Source of the DNA: Canna indica
Taxonomy: Eukaryota; Streptophyta; Magnoliopsida; Zingiberales; Cannaceae
Assembly (NCBI GenBank): GCA_034359265.1
Contig: CP136893.1
Location: 26,916,001-26,980,000, forward strand
Length of the DNA stretch: 64,000 nt
Direction of reading: 5' to 3'
Made by a program: the position numbers and the translations under genes. The number at the start of each line of letters is the position of its first letter. Within the stretch, counting starts at the first letter, position 1. A model generated the notes under the pieces. The model was not told the origin of the DNA, did no database searches, and saw only the letters and a program-made list of their open reading frames with translations. This document shows positions 24,770-36,500 of the stretch, one piece after another.

Positions 24770-26189
24770 TGTTGGCTGAAGGTTTCTTCCTTCATGCTAT
24801 ATTCTCTTCATGACTATTTTAATGATAACAAACCAAATCTATTTAACAAAATTATTGAAGTGTTCAATGCGCAGGATCGATAATGACAAGTCAAGTTTCA
24901 CGTCTTGAGATCGATCTTGAAACAAACCAATGCGTGCACCAGAGATGGCTTGGACAAATCAAAAGAAAACATGGAGAGTCCTTCAAATTGAAGCACGCTG
25001 AAGAACGAAACCAGAAAATAAAGCGCACATCGAGAAGATCAAAAAGAAAATTTTTCAGCCAAGGTTTGGTCGATCGGTCGGTCAACCGAATGGTGTTAAA
25101 AATTGGCAGTAGCCAATTCGATCGACCGGTCGGTCGACTGAAGATGGTTAAAAATCGGCAGTGGCTACTTCGGTCGATCGATCGAGGCCAAAAATTGACA
25201 GTGCCTGCTTCTTTCGACCGATCGGTCGATCGGATAACCGAGGAGCAGAATCGTGACTTAGTCGGTCGATCCTCCGATCGACCGAACAGAGCGGCAGAAG
25301 CAAGAATTGCCCGCGATCGCTGGGCGGTCGATCGGTCGGTCGACCGATGATCGACTGACAAGCGACCGAATGACATCCAACGGGCAAAAAAATGCTCGTT
25401 GAGCAGCCGTTCCGTTGAGGGGTTATAAATACCCCTCACCCAACTTCTTTAATCTCCCTCCCAAGTATTTTGTGATGCAAATAACCTTTAAAGAGTATTA
25501 TCTAGCATCCTCCAAGCTCTTTCATTGATCAAATTCTTCAAACCTAGCTCTTGATCCCTCACCTTCAAAGAGTTCTTCATCAAAGGGTCCATCAAGGGTG
25601 CTAGACTCGAAAAGAAGAGGTGTTTACATTGTGATAAGTTCTTTTCTTCCTCTTCTTGTAATAGACTTGTTTTTAATTTTTTTTCACTTCATTGCATTTA
25701 AGCTTGTAAGAAGACCTAGTGTTAGGTCTTGTGTGTAAGTGGTTACCTTGGTGTAGAAGGTGTAAAGCCACTTGTGTAAATTTAGTTTACTAGAATTTGT
25801 TGAGTTATCCCTTAGGGTTGATGTGGAAGAGTGCTCTCGGTAAGAAGACGGAGACTTCCGGGTGTGGAAGTGCCTCCGGATGAGAGTGAGACTCTTTAGG
25901 TCAAAGTCCTCTTTGTAAGGGAAATAATTAATCTAGTTAAACTAGTTTGGAAATCCTAAGCGGGGTGCTTAGGTGGTGGAGTAGGCATTGGGGCCGAACC
26001 ACTATAAATTCTTGTGTTTGCATTGATATCTTATTTGTATTAATTGTTTTATCATTTATCGCTTCCGCAATTAGTCTTGCAATCATGAATTGCCTAAGTG
26101 ATCTAAGAAAATGATTAAAATTGAAATTAGGCGAAAGATTTAGATAACACACTATTCACCCCCCTCTAGTGTGGCCATTTCACCCAACA
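24770..26189 (+). repeat. 5' LTR of the Sirevirus-like element
   Basis: 1420 bp, TG...CA. A block of CGGTCGACCG-type palindromes at 25,060-25,360 is interleaved with TTAAAAATTGGCAGT. A TATAAATA box at 25,426 sits just after it and is a likely promoter. It ends with ATTCACCCCCCTCTAGTG and CACCCAACA. Confidence 0.9.
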
Positions 26190-26206
26190 TTTGGTATCCG
26201 AGCAGG
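26190..26206 (+). other. Primer binding site of the Sirevirus-like element
   Basis: TTTGGTATCCGAGCAGG directly follows the 5' LTR. It matches the usual TGGTATCAGAGC (initiator Met-tRNA) with one mismatch. Confidence 0.85.
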
Positions 26207-26282
26207 TCTATAGCTTGAGATTTCACCATCTCTTCTAAACTATGCTACGATCTGGAAAATGACACTAGAGTGTGTAGCGTCC

Positions 26283-27546
26283 GTACCACCTTGGTTTGAT
26301 GAGTCAAACTTTGGTCTTTAGAAATGAAGAACGTATACATTCTTAAAGACTCAAGGTGTATGTGTGTTTAATATGGTAAAGTCAAAATACGTAGAACCTA
26401 AGGAAAACATGGATGCATGGGCCCAAGAACAAATTAGCATATTTGAGTTAAATGCTAAGGCAACAAATTATATATATTGTTATTTGACAAATAACATTTT
26501 TGAAAAGTCATGCATTGTACTTCTGCATATGATATTTGGGCTACTTTGAACATTCTTTATGATTATGCTAAAACTGAATAACTTGTTACTCTAAATGAAG
26601 GAGACGATGACAATTGTCATACTCCTATATCTAATGAAGTTCTTGAAGCTATTAGTGTATCTAGCTAAGAATTAAGTACAAAGAGTCGGAAGAGAAAGGT
26701 GATATGTCACCTATGCAATGAGAAAGGGCACGTGAAGAAGAACTGCCCTAGTATGAAGAACAAGGCAAAACAGAGGTCAAATGCTTCCACTCACTCATGT
26801 GCATCAAGTGAAGCATCCTCACACCATGGTCACGAAGCTAACATCATGAACGTTGATGAGGAGGTATGCTCTTCTTCTAGTCATGATAATCATAATTGTA
26901 GATCTAATTCATCTAGTTCATCGGATCTTCTTTATGATGAATTTTTAGACGAATATAAGATCATGTATGCCTTGATGGTTAAAAAGATAAAGAAAACAAA
27001 AAAATAAAGAAGGAAATCTTAACTCTTAGCTCTCATTTACATGATGCTAAACTAGAAAATAAGAAGCTAAAAATTAGTGTCTCTAATCCATGCCATAATG
27101 TTTTAAGTATCGACACTAATAATTTGAAAAACAAAAATAACATGTTAAAGAATGAAAATAACATGTTGAAAATTCAATTGCATGCTTTACATAACTCCAT
27201 GATTGATTTGAAAAATGAGGTTCTAAACCTAAACAAAAAAGTGAATGAAATAAAAAATATTTCCTCGTTTAAGAATTTTAGTAGAAATGATTTTTCAAAA
27301 AAGAATGTTCATGCCAATGTTAAATCTCATATTAGACATTCTACTTTTAAGCCTCATATCCAAAAGACAAATGAAAACAAGAGGTTTAATGGAAATTGTT
27401 TTTGTTGTGGTATATATGGTCATGCTATTCATGATTGTGCCTTTAAAAGAAATCCAAGTGTTGCTAGAACACTTTGGATTCCTAGGCCAACTCACCCCAA
27501 TGACCCAAAGCTATTTGGGTACCAAAAGTATCTTGTTCTTTTGTAG
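26283..27546 (+). pseudogene. gag remnant with two zinc knuckles
   Basis: Capsid/nucleocapsid gene of the Sirevirus-like element. Recognisable pieces in order: VPPWFDESNFG near the start, then after stops NMDAWAQEQISIFELNAKAT and AYDIWATLN. At 26,702 comes a first CX2CX4HX4C knuckle, CHLCNEKGHVKKNC, then a Ser/His-rich stretch. A Lys/Asn-rich coiled coil (27,124-27,260) follows, and at 27,400 a second knuckle, CFCCGIYGHAIHDC. The last part, WIPRPTHPNDPKLFGYQK, resembles the gag-pol linker of this group. Several stops and an internal deletion in the capsid part show it is dead. Confidence 0.82.
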
Positions 27547-29633
27547 GAGGAGCTACCACACAAGTATGAATGGGAAATGGAACATTGAAGTTGACCTTGG
27601 ATTCAAATGAAAAATCTCCATTTTATTTCAACTTCAAACCATCGTGATGTCATAGGTATGGATATCGACATCTAAGTAAACTTGGTATCATCTCCTTTAC
27701 TTTATTAGAATTCATTTAAGTTGGAGTTTTATGATACTCGATTGATTTGAGTTGATCTTATCCGCTCTTAATACGATTTTATTAAAATGGTTTTTTAATT
27801 TTTGATTTTCGATCTCTTCGGAGACTTATGTGGCCTATAACGGGCCTAAGCGACCTTGCGGTTCTAAATCGTAGGTTAATTGTGGCCTTTCGGTTTTCAA
27901 CCAAAAGGAAGGGTTGGAGATTAATTTTTCATTAAATATTATATTTGTGATCTCTTAAAATTCGTTTTGGATTCATCATAACATATTTTGAAACGGAACT
28001 CAAACTAGTTGGCAAAGCAGAGTTTGAAAATGATACGTGATTCCTCCCTTTGCTATTTGGTTTGGGTTGCTTACTAGTAGCTTTATTTTCATGAAATCTA
28101 CTAATGAAATCTACTTGCAAGTTATGAATGTTAATGGAAGGATAAACTGTCATGAAGAAAATTAAAAAGTAAATGATAAGCTTGGCAAAATTCCCCAAGA
28201 ATGAGGTATGAGTTTGATTTTGCAAAAATATTAGTATAATGTTGAATATTCATGCTCTAATGATGTCTCTATACTCATAATTATTTTTAAATGCCAAATC
28301 TATGTAATTACATGGGTAGGTAAAATTCTGATATCTTAAGAAATTTCAATAAACCTTGTTTAAATGAAATGAGCTCTAAGTAGAATTTCATCTTAAAGAC
28401 TCCACTTTGAAGTTGAAACTTGGTAAACATGTTTAGATTTACTCATATTAGGTATTCATGTGTGTATTCTTGAAAAACCATGAGTATAAGTTAAAGATTG
28501 ATAATTAGCAACTTCATGTTAATATGCTTGTATTTGAACTAAATGATGCTGAGATAGAATTTTGACCAAATGACACTGTGTGTCTCAAACTCAATATACA
28601 TGCTTTAAATGATCATATTTTGGTATCTAGAAAGTTTGGGAAAAATTTGAAAACATTTGACAAATGACTCATATTTACAAGAATGCCACTAAGAACTTGT
28701 AGATTTTCTAGAAAATTGTAGAAATATTCTTTTTGAGTGATTCTTGATTCTTTGGAATCCTCATGAAGCCTAGTTCATGTGAAAAAAATTCATAAAGTTT
28801 CAATATATATAGATCTCTCAAAAACAATTCTTTTGGGGGGTTAAAAACTCATGGCAGCTCGAGCAGTCGATCGACATGCGACCGCCTGATCTACCGGCGG
28901 ACGAAAAATCATCATGTCCGCCCATTTAACTGCCATTTTTAATCCTAGCCCTTCAACCCAAGTTCTTAAGCTCGAATTTAGGGCTTCCTTGACCATTCAA
29001 CCGGCCACCCAACCTCTCTTCTCTTGGTTCTAAGGTTTCTACTCCCTCTCCAAGGTAAAATACTCAATCTTTAGCTACCATTCATGAGTTAATATACAAT
29101 GTAGAGTGGATTCTTCATCCTTTCTTCTCTCAATGTCTTGATTCATTCATAAAACTCACGATTCATGTTTCTTTTTCTTGAATGATGATTTTCTTTGGTA
29201 TTCTTACCTCAAAAATAAGTTTTAGGGAAGGAACATCAAATTTCTCATTTTTTTTGTTGTGTAAGAAAAAGTTTGCTTTCTTTCATGAGTTATCCTTAAC
29301 ATTTGTTTTGTCTTTCTTAAAAGGATTTTTTTTTGTTAATTAAAAAATTTCTCATCCTCATCTAGCAAAAACAAAAGGTTTTCTTTGGAGAATATAAATA
29401 ATTCAAATATATATTTGCTCTTTTATTAGACACTTATTTGGATCCTATCTTTTTTTTTTTTTTAAATTTCTTTTTGGACTCGCACATTGAGATTTAATGT
29501 TAAAATCAAATTTTTAAAAGGAGGCCTTTCATGAATTTATGTCGATCTTAAAAGTGTTTCCTCTCCTTGCTTTAAGAGCATGCATTACTCATCAAAGCTA
29601 ATCATCTACACATCATCCTAATTGTCTTGCAGA
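27547..29633 (+). other. Internal stretch where pol should be
   Basis: About 2.1 kb with no protease, integrase, reverse transcriptase or RNase H motif in any frame. Autonomous relatives carry over 4 kb of pol here. The sequence is T-rich and may be spacer upstream of the envelope-like ORF. Confidence 0.7.
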
Positions 29634-32149
29634 ATGACACCCAAGACAAAGCTCCCAAGTTTGCCCGATAACCTTTTGACCTCTATAGGCAAGACTCAAG
29701 CTCCTAGGTTTGCGGACTGGGCCATTCTATAGACTTGTCCAATTAATTTAGGTGACCTAGAACAGTATGACATTAGAGGTAAACTTGCAAGCATGGGTTG
29801 GGTAGAGTTCATAGGAAAATAAGTACCAGTATGTCCCATCCTGATAAAAGCCTTTTTCTCCAATCTCGTGATAGATAAGGCAAGATTAGGTGATGGACTA
29901 GTTCTTAGATCTGAAATTTTGGGCAAATCCATAGTCATCACTGAATCAGGGATTAGAGATGCATTTGGGTTTCCTCTACTAGGAAGATCAATTTATAAGA
30001 TGTCCACACACCTCTTCCTCTACTAGTCATCACTGATCTCATGCTTCACTACATATGCCTCTTTGAGGTATTCCCATAGACGTTCCTGATGTTCATGCCT
30101 CAAAGAAGCAAGTCCTACCATATGCCTTAGTGATTTCTCACTTTATATATGTTGCTGGGGTAAACAAATCTAGATTTGAAATAGAACCTGTACCAAAAGC
30201 CATAGATTCATCCTCTCTTAACCGCATGAAAATCCTTGAAAATCAGCATGGTAAGAGAGTGCGGGGGGGCCCTGAGGAACTCACTAATCATGACATAGTC
30301 ATGGAGGCAGGAGATGCTGGTGGAAGCTCATCATTCGACACTCCCATTGCGCGTCTGGGTGATCCGGAGCATCGCTTTGCTCAGTTTCATATCGACCAAG
30401 TGGAATGGAACAGAAGCACAAGAGAACGCCTAGACGAGTACGGCCGACGGATCGATGAGTATGGTCAGATGATCGATGAGCATGGCCAGCGTATGGATGA
30501 ATATGGTCAACGTGTTGACCAGTACAGTCAGCAAGTGGATGAGTACGGTCGTCGGTTTGATGAGATGTTTGGTCGGGTGGATGAGATGCGGCAATACTAT
30601 TAGTCGCATCTACTGTTGGATTTAGGGTTTCAACCTTAGCCTTAATCTCGGCCTTGATGGTTTTGATGATAACAAACATGGAACTAATAATTTCATTGAG
30701 AATATATTTCAAGTTCCATATCGACTAGCGTTTGATATCCTCGATCGGATAAATTGGAGAAATCGCAAAATCAGAAGGACATTAATCGTTGCGCTCGAGT
30801 TTGTCGCGGAACTCTCTCGAAGATTGACGAGTGCACCAAAGTCACTTGGACGAGTCCAAAGATCAAGTCAAAAGCTCTCCAAGATGATGCTCGTTGAAAG
30901 TCAAAACCCAGAAACAAAGCGCAAAAAAAATCAAGGCTGGAAACTCAATTCAGCCTATGTCCGGTTGACCAGGCAGTCGACCGAATAGGGGTAAGAAGAA
31001 GGAGCCAGCCATTTTGGTCGATCGGTCAGTTGACCGAACACTGCCGAAAATAGGCAGTGGGTGCTTCGGTCGACCAGTCGGTCGACCGATAGAGGCTGGA
31101 TTGAGGCCGAGGCTGGCGGTCGACCGACCTGCATATGATCTGCGATGCAATACCGCGTCGATCGACCGAAGATCGCAGATCAATTGATTTATGTCTGGCG
31201 ATCGACAAGTCGATCAACCGACCATAGGAATAATTACAGCGGTCGAATGACCGATCGACCGGCGCTTCGACCGGCGGTCTGTAACGGATAGTTTTCTACT
31301 CGTTGAACAGTCATTTCTTCACGAGGGTATAAATACACCCTCTGATACTTCATTTAATCTTCTTCCTTCTCTATTACAGATTTTATTGAGCCATTAAAAG
31401 GAAGATCAAAGTCTTCCAAAGATTGATCAAGCGCGCTCTGCTACTTCTACGAGTTCTTCTTCAAGCGCCGTTTGCTTCCTCAACTCGGGATTTTGTTCAA
31501 GCTCAACGACTTGATGAGTTGGAGGTTTTGAAGGCCTGAAAAGAGTAGTTAATCTTGTATTTATCATTTAGCTCTTTTCATTGTGTATTTTACTGTTATT
31601 TGAATGTTTGTTTTGATTTGGGTTTGCAAAGACCTTGTGTTAGGTCTTGGTGAGTAAATGGTTACCTTGCAAGGTGTAAAGCCACTTGAGTTTGTAAACT
31701 TAGTTGTTACTAGGATTCATACTAGTTGTCCCTTATGTTAAGGTGAGAAAATGCTCTCGGTAGGAAGGCGGGATACTTCCAGGTGTGGAAGTGCCTTCGG
31801 TTGAAGAGCGGAGACTTTCCGGTGAAAAGTCCTTGTTGTAAGGGAAACTAATTAATCTAGTAAAACTTAGTTTGAAAATCCTAAGCGGGGTGCTTAGGTA
31901 GTGGAGTAGGCATTGGGGCCGAACCACTATAAATACCTATGTTTGCATTGATTGATTGCTTATTTTAATTGCTTAAATATTTATCGCTTCCGCATTCATT
32001 CATTGAATCTCAAATCGCCTAATCGATCTAAGTAAATGATTAAAATTGAATTTAGGTGAATTCTTTAGTACACACACTATTCACCCCCCCCCCCTCTAGT
32101 GTCGCTATTTCTCCAACATCTACCACCTCCCCCACCTGAGGATGATTAG
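29634..32149 (+). pseudogene. Envelope-like / plant transposon-protein ORF, broken
   Basis: Starts at an ATG (29634). The first domain reads PRFADWAI, then a stop, NLGDLEQYDIRGKLASMGWV, a second stop, then ITESGIRDAFGFPLLGRS. After one or two frameshifts it continues as ALVISHFIYVAGVNKSRFEI. A C-terminal coiled coil follows at 30,400-30,600, built of DEYGRRIDEYGQ-type repeats of about seven residues. The insertion of a solo LTR at 30614 splits its tail; across it the reading resumes as HLPPPPPEDD and a stop. This is the downstream ORF found in some Sireviruses; its role is unknown. I can support the layout but not an envelope function. Confidence 0.65.
30614..32118 (+). mobile_element. Solo LTR of a related Sirevirus-like family
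   Basis: 1505 bp, TGTTGG...CCAACA, with a perfect TCTAC duplication (30609-30613, 32119-32123). It has the same architecture as the host LTR (GGTCGACCGA block at 30,960-31,290, TATAAATACACC at 31,328, C-run near the end) but differs widely in sequence. It is therefore a sister family, not a copy. No internal domain. Confidence 0.92.
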
Positions 32150-32368
32150 TATTATTTGATGTTTGATGTTATCCAATTTATGGACTTGTATTAACACTAC
32201 ACTTTGCTTGATCGACTTTATATTTGTATTTGAAACTCCTTGTCATGATCGACTATGGTTTGATGATTAGTAATGTAAGTGTTATTTAATGATTGAATGA
32301 TAGGTTACTGTTTGAAAAGTGGTAATGTAATGTTTGCACTTTGCTTGCTATTCTTTTTGATGGATGAC

Positions 32369-32597
32369 AAAAGGGGGAGAGTTATCATATATAGGATGGC
32401 ATAATGATAGGGGGAGAGTTAAAAATATATACATAATGATAGGGGGAGCACTAAATACAAAACAAAATGTAAACATCATTCTTTTTAATGCTCTCATATA
32501 TCCATCTATAAACTCATACTTCATACTAATTGACGAATACATTACTTTTTGTTGCTCTTTATCGTCAATGGTTTGTTATCATCAAAAAGGGGGAGAT
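32369..32597 (+). other. Multiple polypurine tracts before the 3' LTR
   Basis: AAAAGGGGGAGA occurs at 32,369, shorter AGGGGGAG copies at about 32,409 and 32,441, and the functional-position copy AAAAAGGGGGAGAT abuts the 3' LTR. Plus-strand DNA synthesis starts at the last. Repeated tracts are a described Sirevirus signature. Confidence 0.85.
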
Positions 32598-34059
32598 TGT
32601 TGGTTGAAGGTTTCTTCCTTCATGCTCTATTCTCTTCATGACTATTTTGATGATAACAAACCAAATCTATTTAACAAAATTCATGAAGTGTTCAACGCGC
32701 AGGATCGATAAATGACAAGTCAAGTTTCACGTCTTGCGATCGATCTTGAAATAAACCAATGCGTGCACCAGAGATGGCTTGGACAAATCAAAAGAAAATA
32801 GGGAGAGTCCTTCAAATTGAAGCACACTGAAGAACGGAACCAGAAAACAAAGCGCGCATCGAGAAGATCAAAAAGAAAATTTTCCAGCCTAGGTTCGATT
32901 GACCGAATGGTGTTAAAAATTGGCAGTAGCCAATTCGGTCGACCGGTCGGTCGATCGAATAATGTTAAAAATTGGCAGTATCCAATTCGGTTGATCGGTC
33001 GGTCAACCGAAGATGGTTAAAAATCGGCAGTGGCTACTTCGATCGACCGGTCGGTCGACCGACCGAGGCCAAAAATTGGCAGTGCCTGCTTCGGTCGATC
33101 GATCGGTCGACCGAATAATAGAGGAGCAGAATCATGAATCAGTCGGTCGACCCGAAGGGTCGACCGAACAAAGCGGCAGAAGCAAGAATTGCCAGCGGTC
33201 GCTAGGCGGTCAACCAATAAGCGACCGAACGACATCCAACGGGTGAAAAAATTCTCGTTGAGCAGTCATTCCGTTGAGGGATTATAAATACCCCTCACCC
33301 AACTTCTTTAATCTCCTCCCCAAGTATTTTGTGATGCAAATAACCCCTAAAGAGTATTCTCTAGCATCCTCCAAGCTCTTTCATTGATCAAATTCTTCAA
33401 ACGTAGCTCTTGATCTCTCACCTTCAAAGAGTTCTTCATCAAAGGGTTCATCGAGGGTGCTAGGCTCGAAAAGAAGAGGTGTTTACATTGTGATAAGTTC
33501 TTTTCTTCCTCTTCTTGTAATAGACTTGTTTTTAATTTGTTTTCACTTCATTGTATTTGAGCTTGTAAGAAGACCTAGTGTTAGATCTTATGTGTAAGTG
33601 GTTACCTTGGTGTAGAAGGTGTAAAGCCACTTGTGTAAACATAGTTTACTAGGATTAGTTGAGTTGTCCCTTAGGGTTGAGATGGAAGAGTGCTATCGGT
33701 AAGAAGACGGAGACTTCTAGATGTGGAACTGCCTTAGGTTGAGAGTGGGACTCTTCAGGTCAAAGTCCTCTTTGTAAGGAAAATAATTAATCTAGTTAAA
33801 CTAGTTTGAAAATCCTAAGCGGGATGCTTAGGTAGTGGAGTAGGCATTAGGGCCGAACCACTATAAATCCTTGTGTTTGCATTGATATCTTATTTGTATT
33901 AATTGTTTTATCATTTATCGCTTTCGCATTTAGTCTTGCAATCCTGAATTGCCTAAGTGATCTAAGAAAATGATTAAAATCGAAATTAGGTGAAAGATTT
34001 AGATGACACACTATTCACCCCCCCCCCCCCCTCCTCTAGTGTGGCCATTTCACCCAACA
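32598..34059 (+). repeat. 3' LTR of the Sirevirus-like element
   Basis: 1462 bp, similar throughout to the 5' LTR. It has one more copy of the roughly 60-bp palindrome module (32,913-33,070) and a run of about 15 C at 34,018 where the 5' LTR has six. Confidence 0.9.
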
Positions 34060-34064
34060 ATAAT

Positions 34065-34411
34065 TTGGTATCATAGCATAGGATCGTCCTCCTCCATAGG
34101 ATTTAGGGTTGGGTGTTAAGGTCTAAGGATAAGATCTAAGCTTATTTTAAGCAAGTGTAGTAGATGGAGTAGGTAAAAAATTTGCATTTTTCTTTTTCTT
34201 TTCTTCGCTAGAGCAATCGATCGCTCGAAGCAAGTGTTTGATGCTTTTCATGTCACAAGACAATGGCCTTTGGACAAGCATCAACGAAACAAATGGTCGA
34301 CTAATATATCTTCTGGATGCTTCACAAAAGCATCAACTGAACTATGTTGCACAAACACACATAAAATTTGGTATATGCAATGTTGGGCACATATGGAACC
34401 TGAACAATTTT
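34065..34411 (+). mobile_element. Gypsy primer site and leader, cut off from its LTR
   Basis: Right after the ATAAT duplication comes TTGGTATCATAGCATAGG, a Met-tRNA primer site that belongs to gypsy LTR copy A. The Sirevirus-like element landed between that LTR and this site. About 350 bp of leader follow without recognisable gag, ending at an unrelated LTR start at 34,412. Confidence 0.7.
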
Positions 34412-34678
34412 TGTTGGCGTAAGATTTTCAATTTTGATCTTAATCTCGGTTTTGATGATAACAAACTTGGAACTAACGTTTACTTAACACTACAACATAA
34501 TCGACCTATAGAGACACAAAATTAAAGATAAATTAGATTTTTATTTCTAAATTTTCACATTTAGAAACTAATCGACATAAAATTTATTCCAAATTAGTCT
34601 CTAAAGATTTATAGAAATAACAACAACAGAGTTACTTAATTGATTTGACTCTAAGACTTTAGAAACATCAACAATAGA

Positions 34679-36232
34679 TCTATTAGTCATTTCTATAGAT
34701 CTAATTTTCACGTGAAGTCGGGACGTCAAGTAATCCTATTGTCCATACTCATGGAGAATCTTTTAATGTCGTTGTTTCTTCTTCCAATCCACCTAATCCT
34801 TATAGAACAATAGTTCTGGATAGTCTTGGAGGTCAATTCCATTTAAATGATAATGTTGAGTCAGTTACTGAGACATCCAATGCCCCTCGTTGATGGAAGT
34901 GTTTGAGCGCACTCACCGTCGACGACATGGGGCGGGGGACTATGTCGATAGCAGGACCATGATCATCATGGTAAGTATTTATGTCTATTTGATTTACGCA
35001 ATTTTTATTTATAGTTTATATATATGTAGTATTTAAAATATAAACGCGTGTATGAGACATACACGAGGACCGTGAACGAGCGCGGAGGAACGCCGCTGGA
35101 TGACTTTGACCCTATAGCGTGGGTCGAGGCTGTAGGTGGCTGGGAGCACGATCGTGTTTATGACTTTGCAGACAGTGGTCATGCACGAGCCGTGTTAGGA
35201 CCACTTGGGGCACCGACCCCTCCCATTATAGGTGAGTGGCTCTCGACATCCCGAACACAGGACCAGAGCCAGATAGCGGACTTAGAGTCCGAGCTTACAC
35301 AACAGGTACAATCGATGGAGGAGCAACGACAGGTGGTGGAGGAGAAGAGATAGATGAATGAAGAGTTGAGACGGGCGATGGAGGAGCAGAGACGGACGAT
35401 CAATGCACAGAGATAGATGATGGAGAACATACAGGCGCTCCTGACTCAAATTGCATCTCACTTCGGCATTCATATATTGATGATGTCCGAGCCGTCCTCC
35501 TCAATCCAATCGACGCTCCCGACCTAGTCGTCGTCGACTCCACCGCCTCCACCGCAGTCGTGAGATTTGGTTTATTGTATTTTGATACTTATTAGCCTCC
35601 GTTTGAGGCTTAGATACTTGATAGTTGTTTATATACTTTAGATTTTATATTTTGATACTTGTTTGCCTCCGTCTGAGGCTTATAGTTGTTTATATACTTT
35701 AGTTTTGATATTTGATACTTGTTTGCCTCCGTTTGAGGCTTAGATTGATGATATTTAAGTAAAACTTGTATGGTTGATTGTATTTGTATGTGTATGTTGT
35801 TTTGTGGTTGTAAATAGATTATATCGTGTGAATATTGTTGTATACAAGAATTCCCAAAATTTAATTTTTTTTCAGTTACAGAATATAACTTCAGCGACGG
35901 CTTACCCATGGTTGACCATCACTAGGTTGTCGCCGAAAGCGTATCGTAACTGGCCGATGGCTTGGGCAGCACTAAATATCATGGTTACTAATAATATCAC
36001 CGACAGCTCCCAGCTGCGGCTGATAGTTTAATTTCAGCGACAGCCACCTTGGCCATCACTGATGTGTTTAAATCAGTGACAGTCGCGCACTGTCGCTTAT
36101 AATTACTTGGGACGGCCTCTCTTGACCGTCACAAATTATCTGAGACGTGCACATAAGCGACGGCTTTTTGCCACAGCGCGTCCCGTCCGTGATAGTCGTT
36201 ACCAACAGTTCAACAATGACTTGATAGTAGTG
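34679..36232 (+). mobile_element. Internally deleted CACTA nested in the MITE
   Basis: Ends GATAGTAGTG at 36232, and AGA flanks it (34676-34678, 36233-36235). The left end reads TCTATTAG, a damaged CACTATTAG. The right 350 bp share sub-terminal repeats (CAGCGACGGCTT, AAAGCGTATCGTAA) with the left end of the CACTA at 15230, inverted, so they are one family. A scrap of TNP2 (THGESFNVVVSSSNPPNPY, GGQFHLNDNVE) runs directly into the second gene. Confidence 0.82.
34715..35353 (+). pseudogene. TNP2 scrap plus Transposase_24-like gene
   Basis: 34,715-34,885 encodes a TNP2 piece also present at 21,290-21,440 on the minus strand. At 34,893-34,970 an exon reads MEVFERTHRRRHGAGDYVDS and ends at a GTAAGT donor. 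The exon to 35,353 continues NERGGTPLDDFDPIAWVEA, RVYDFADSGHARAVLGPLGA and a Gln/Glu coiled coil, then stops. These are the same blocks, better preserved, as in the gene at 16081-20521. Most of TNP2 and the first half of the second gene have been deleted. Confidence 0.8.
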
Positions 36233-36500
36233 AGAGTCACTTAATTGATCTGTTTCTATAAATCTTTAGAGGCTAATTTGAAACTAATATTGTGTATATT
36301 AGTTTTTAAATATGAAAATTTAGAAACAAAAAATTAATTTGTCTCTAAATTTGCATCTCTATAGGTTGTTTGTGGTGTGGTGTAAGAAATAATTTCAAGT
36401 GTCAAGTTAAGTAGCACGCGACGTCTGTGATCGAAAAATCGACATGAAATCGAAGAAAAACTCAAAGGACATTGACCGATGCTTGGAAACCCTTGGATGA

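Larger units (their letters stand above)
24770..34059 (+). mobile_element. Sirevirus-like copia element, pol deleted
   Basis: Complete by its ends: TGTTGG...CCAACA LTRs on both sides, 5-bp duplication ATAAT (24765-24769, 34060-34064), a Met-tRNA primer site just inside the 5' LTR, and a polypurine tract just before the 3' LTR. Inside are gag pieces with two zinc knuckles, then about 2 kb with no recognisable domain, an envelope-like ORF and four copies of a polypurine-tract motif. Protease, integrase, reverse transcriptase and RNase H are missing. A solo LTR is nested in the envelope-like ORF. Long CG-rich LTRs, repeated polypurine tracts and an envelope-like ORF are known Sirevirus features; the family call rests on these, as pol is absent. 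Confidence 0.88.
34488..36382 (+). mobile_element. CACTA MITE, split by a second CACTA
   Basis: CACTACAACATAATCGACC at the left, a decayed inverse at the right (ending GTGTGGTG), and TAA on both sides (34485-34487, 36383-36385). Without the nested element it is 338 bp, matching the 340-bp copy at 14042. Confidence 0.88.
34412..36500 (+). mobile_element. Fragment of a Sirevirus-like LTR split by a CACTA element
   Basis: TGTTGGCGTAAGATTTTC... matches the beginning of the solo LTR at 30,614 (shared TTGATGATAACAAAC and GGAACTAA). After the CACTA element it resumes at 36,386 (TTTCAAGTGTCAAG, GGACATTGACCGATGC), then fades near 36,500. The rest of the LTR is absent. Confidence 0.65.

Noticed and set aside
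24883..25439. Long Asp/Arg/Ser-rich ORFs on both strands
   Set aside because: They arise from the GGTCGACCGA palindrome repeats of the LTR, which lack stops in several frames. Same at 30,950-31,217 and 32,817-33,246.
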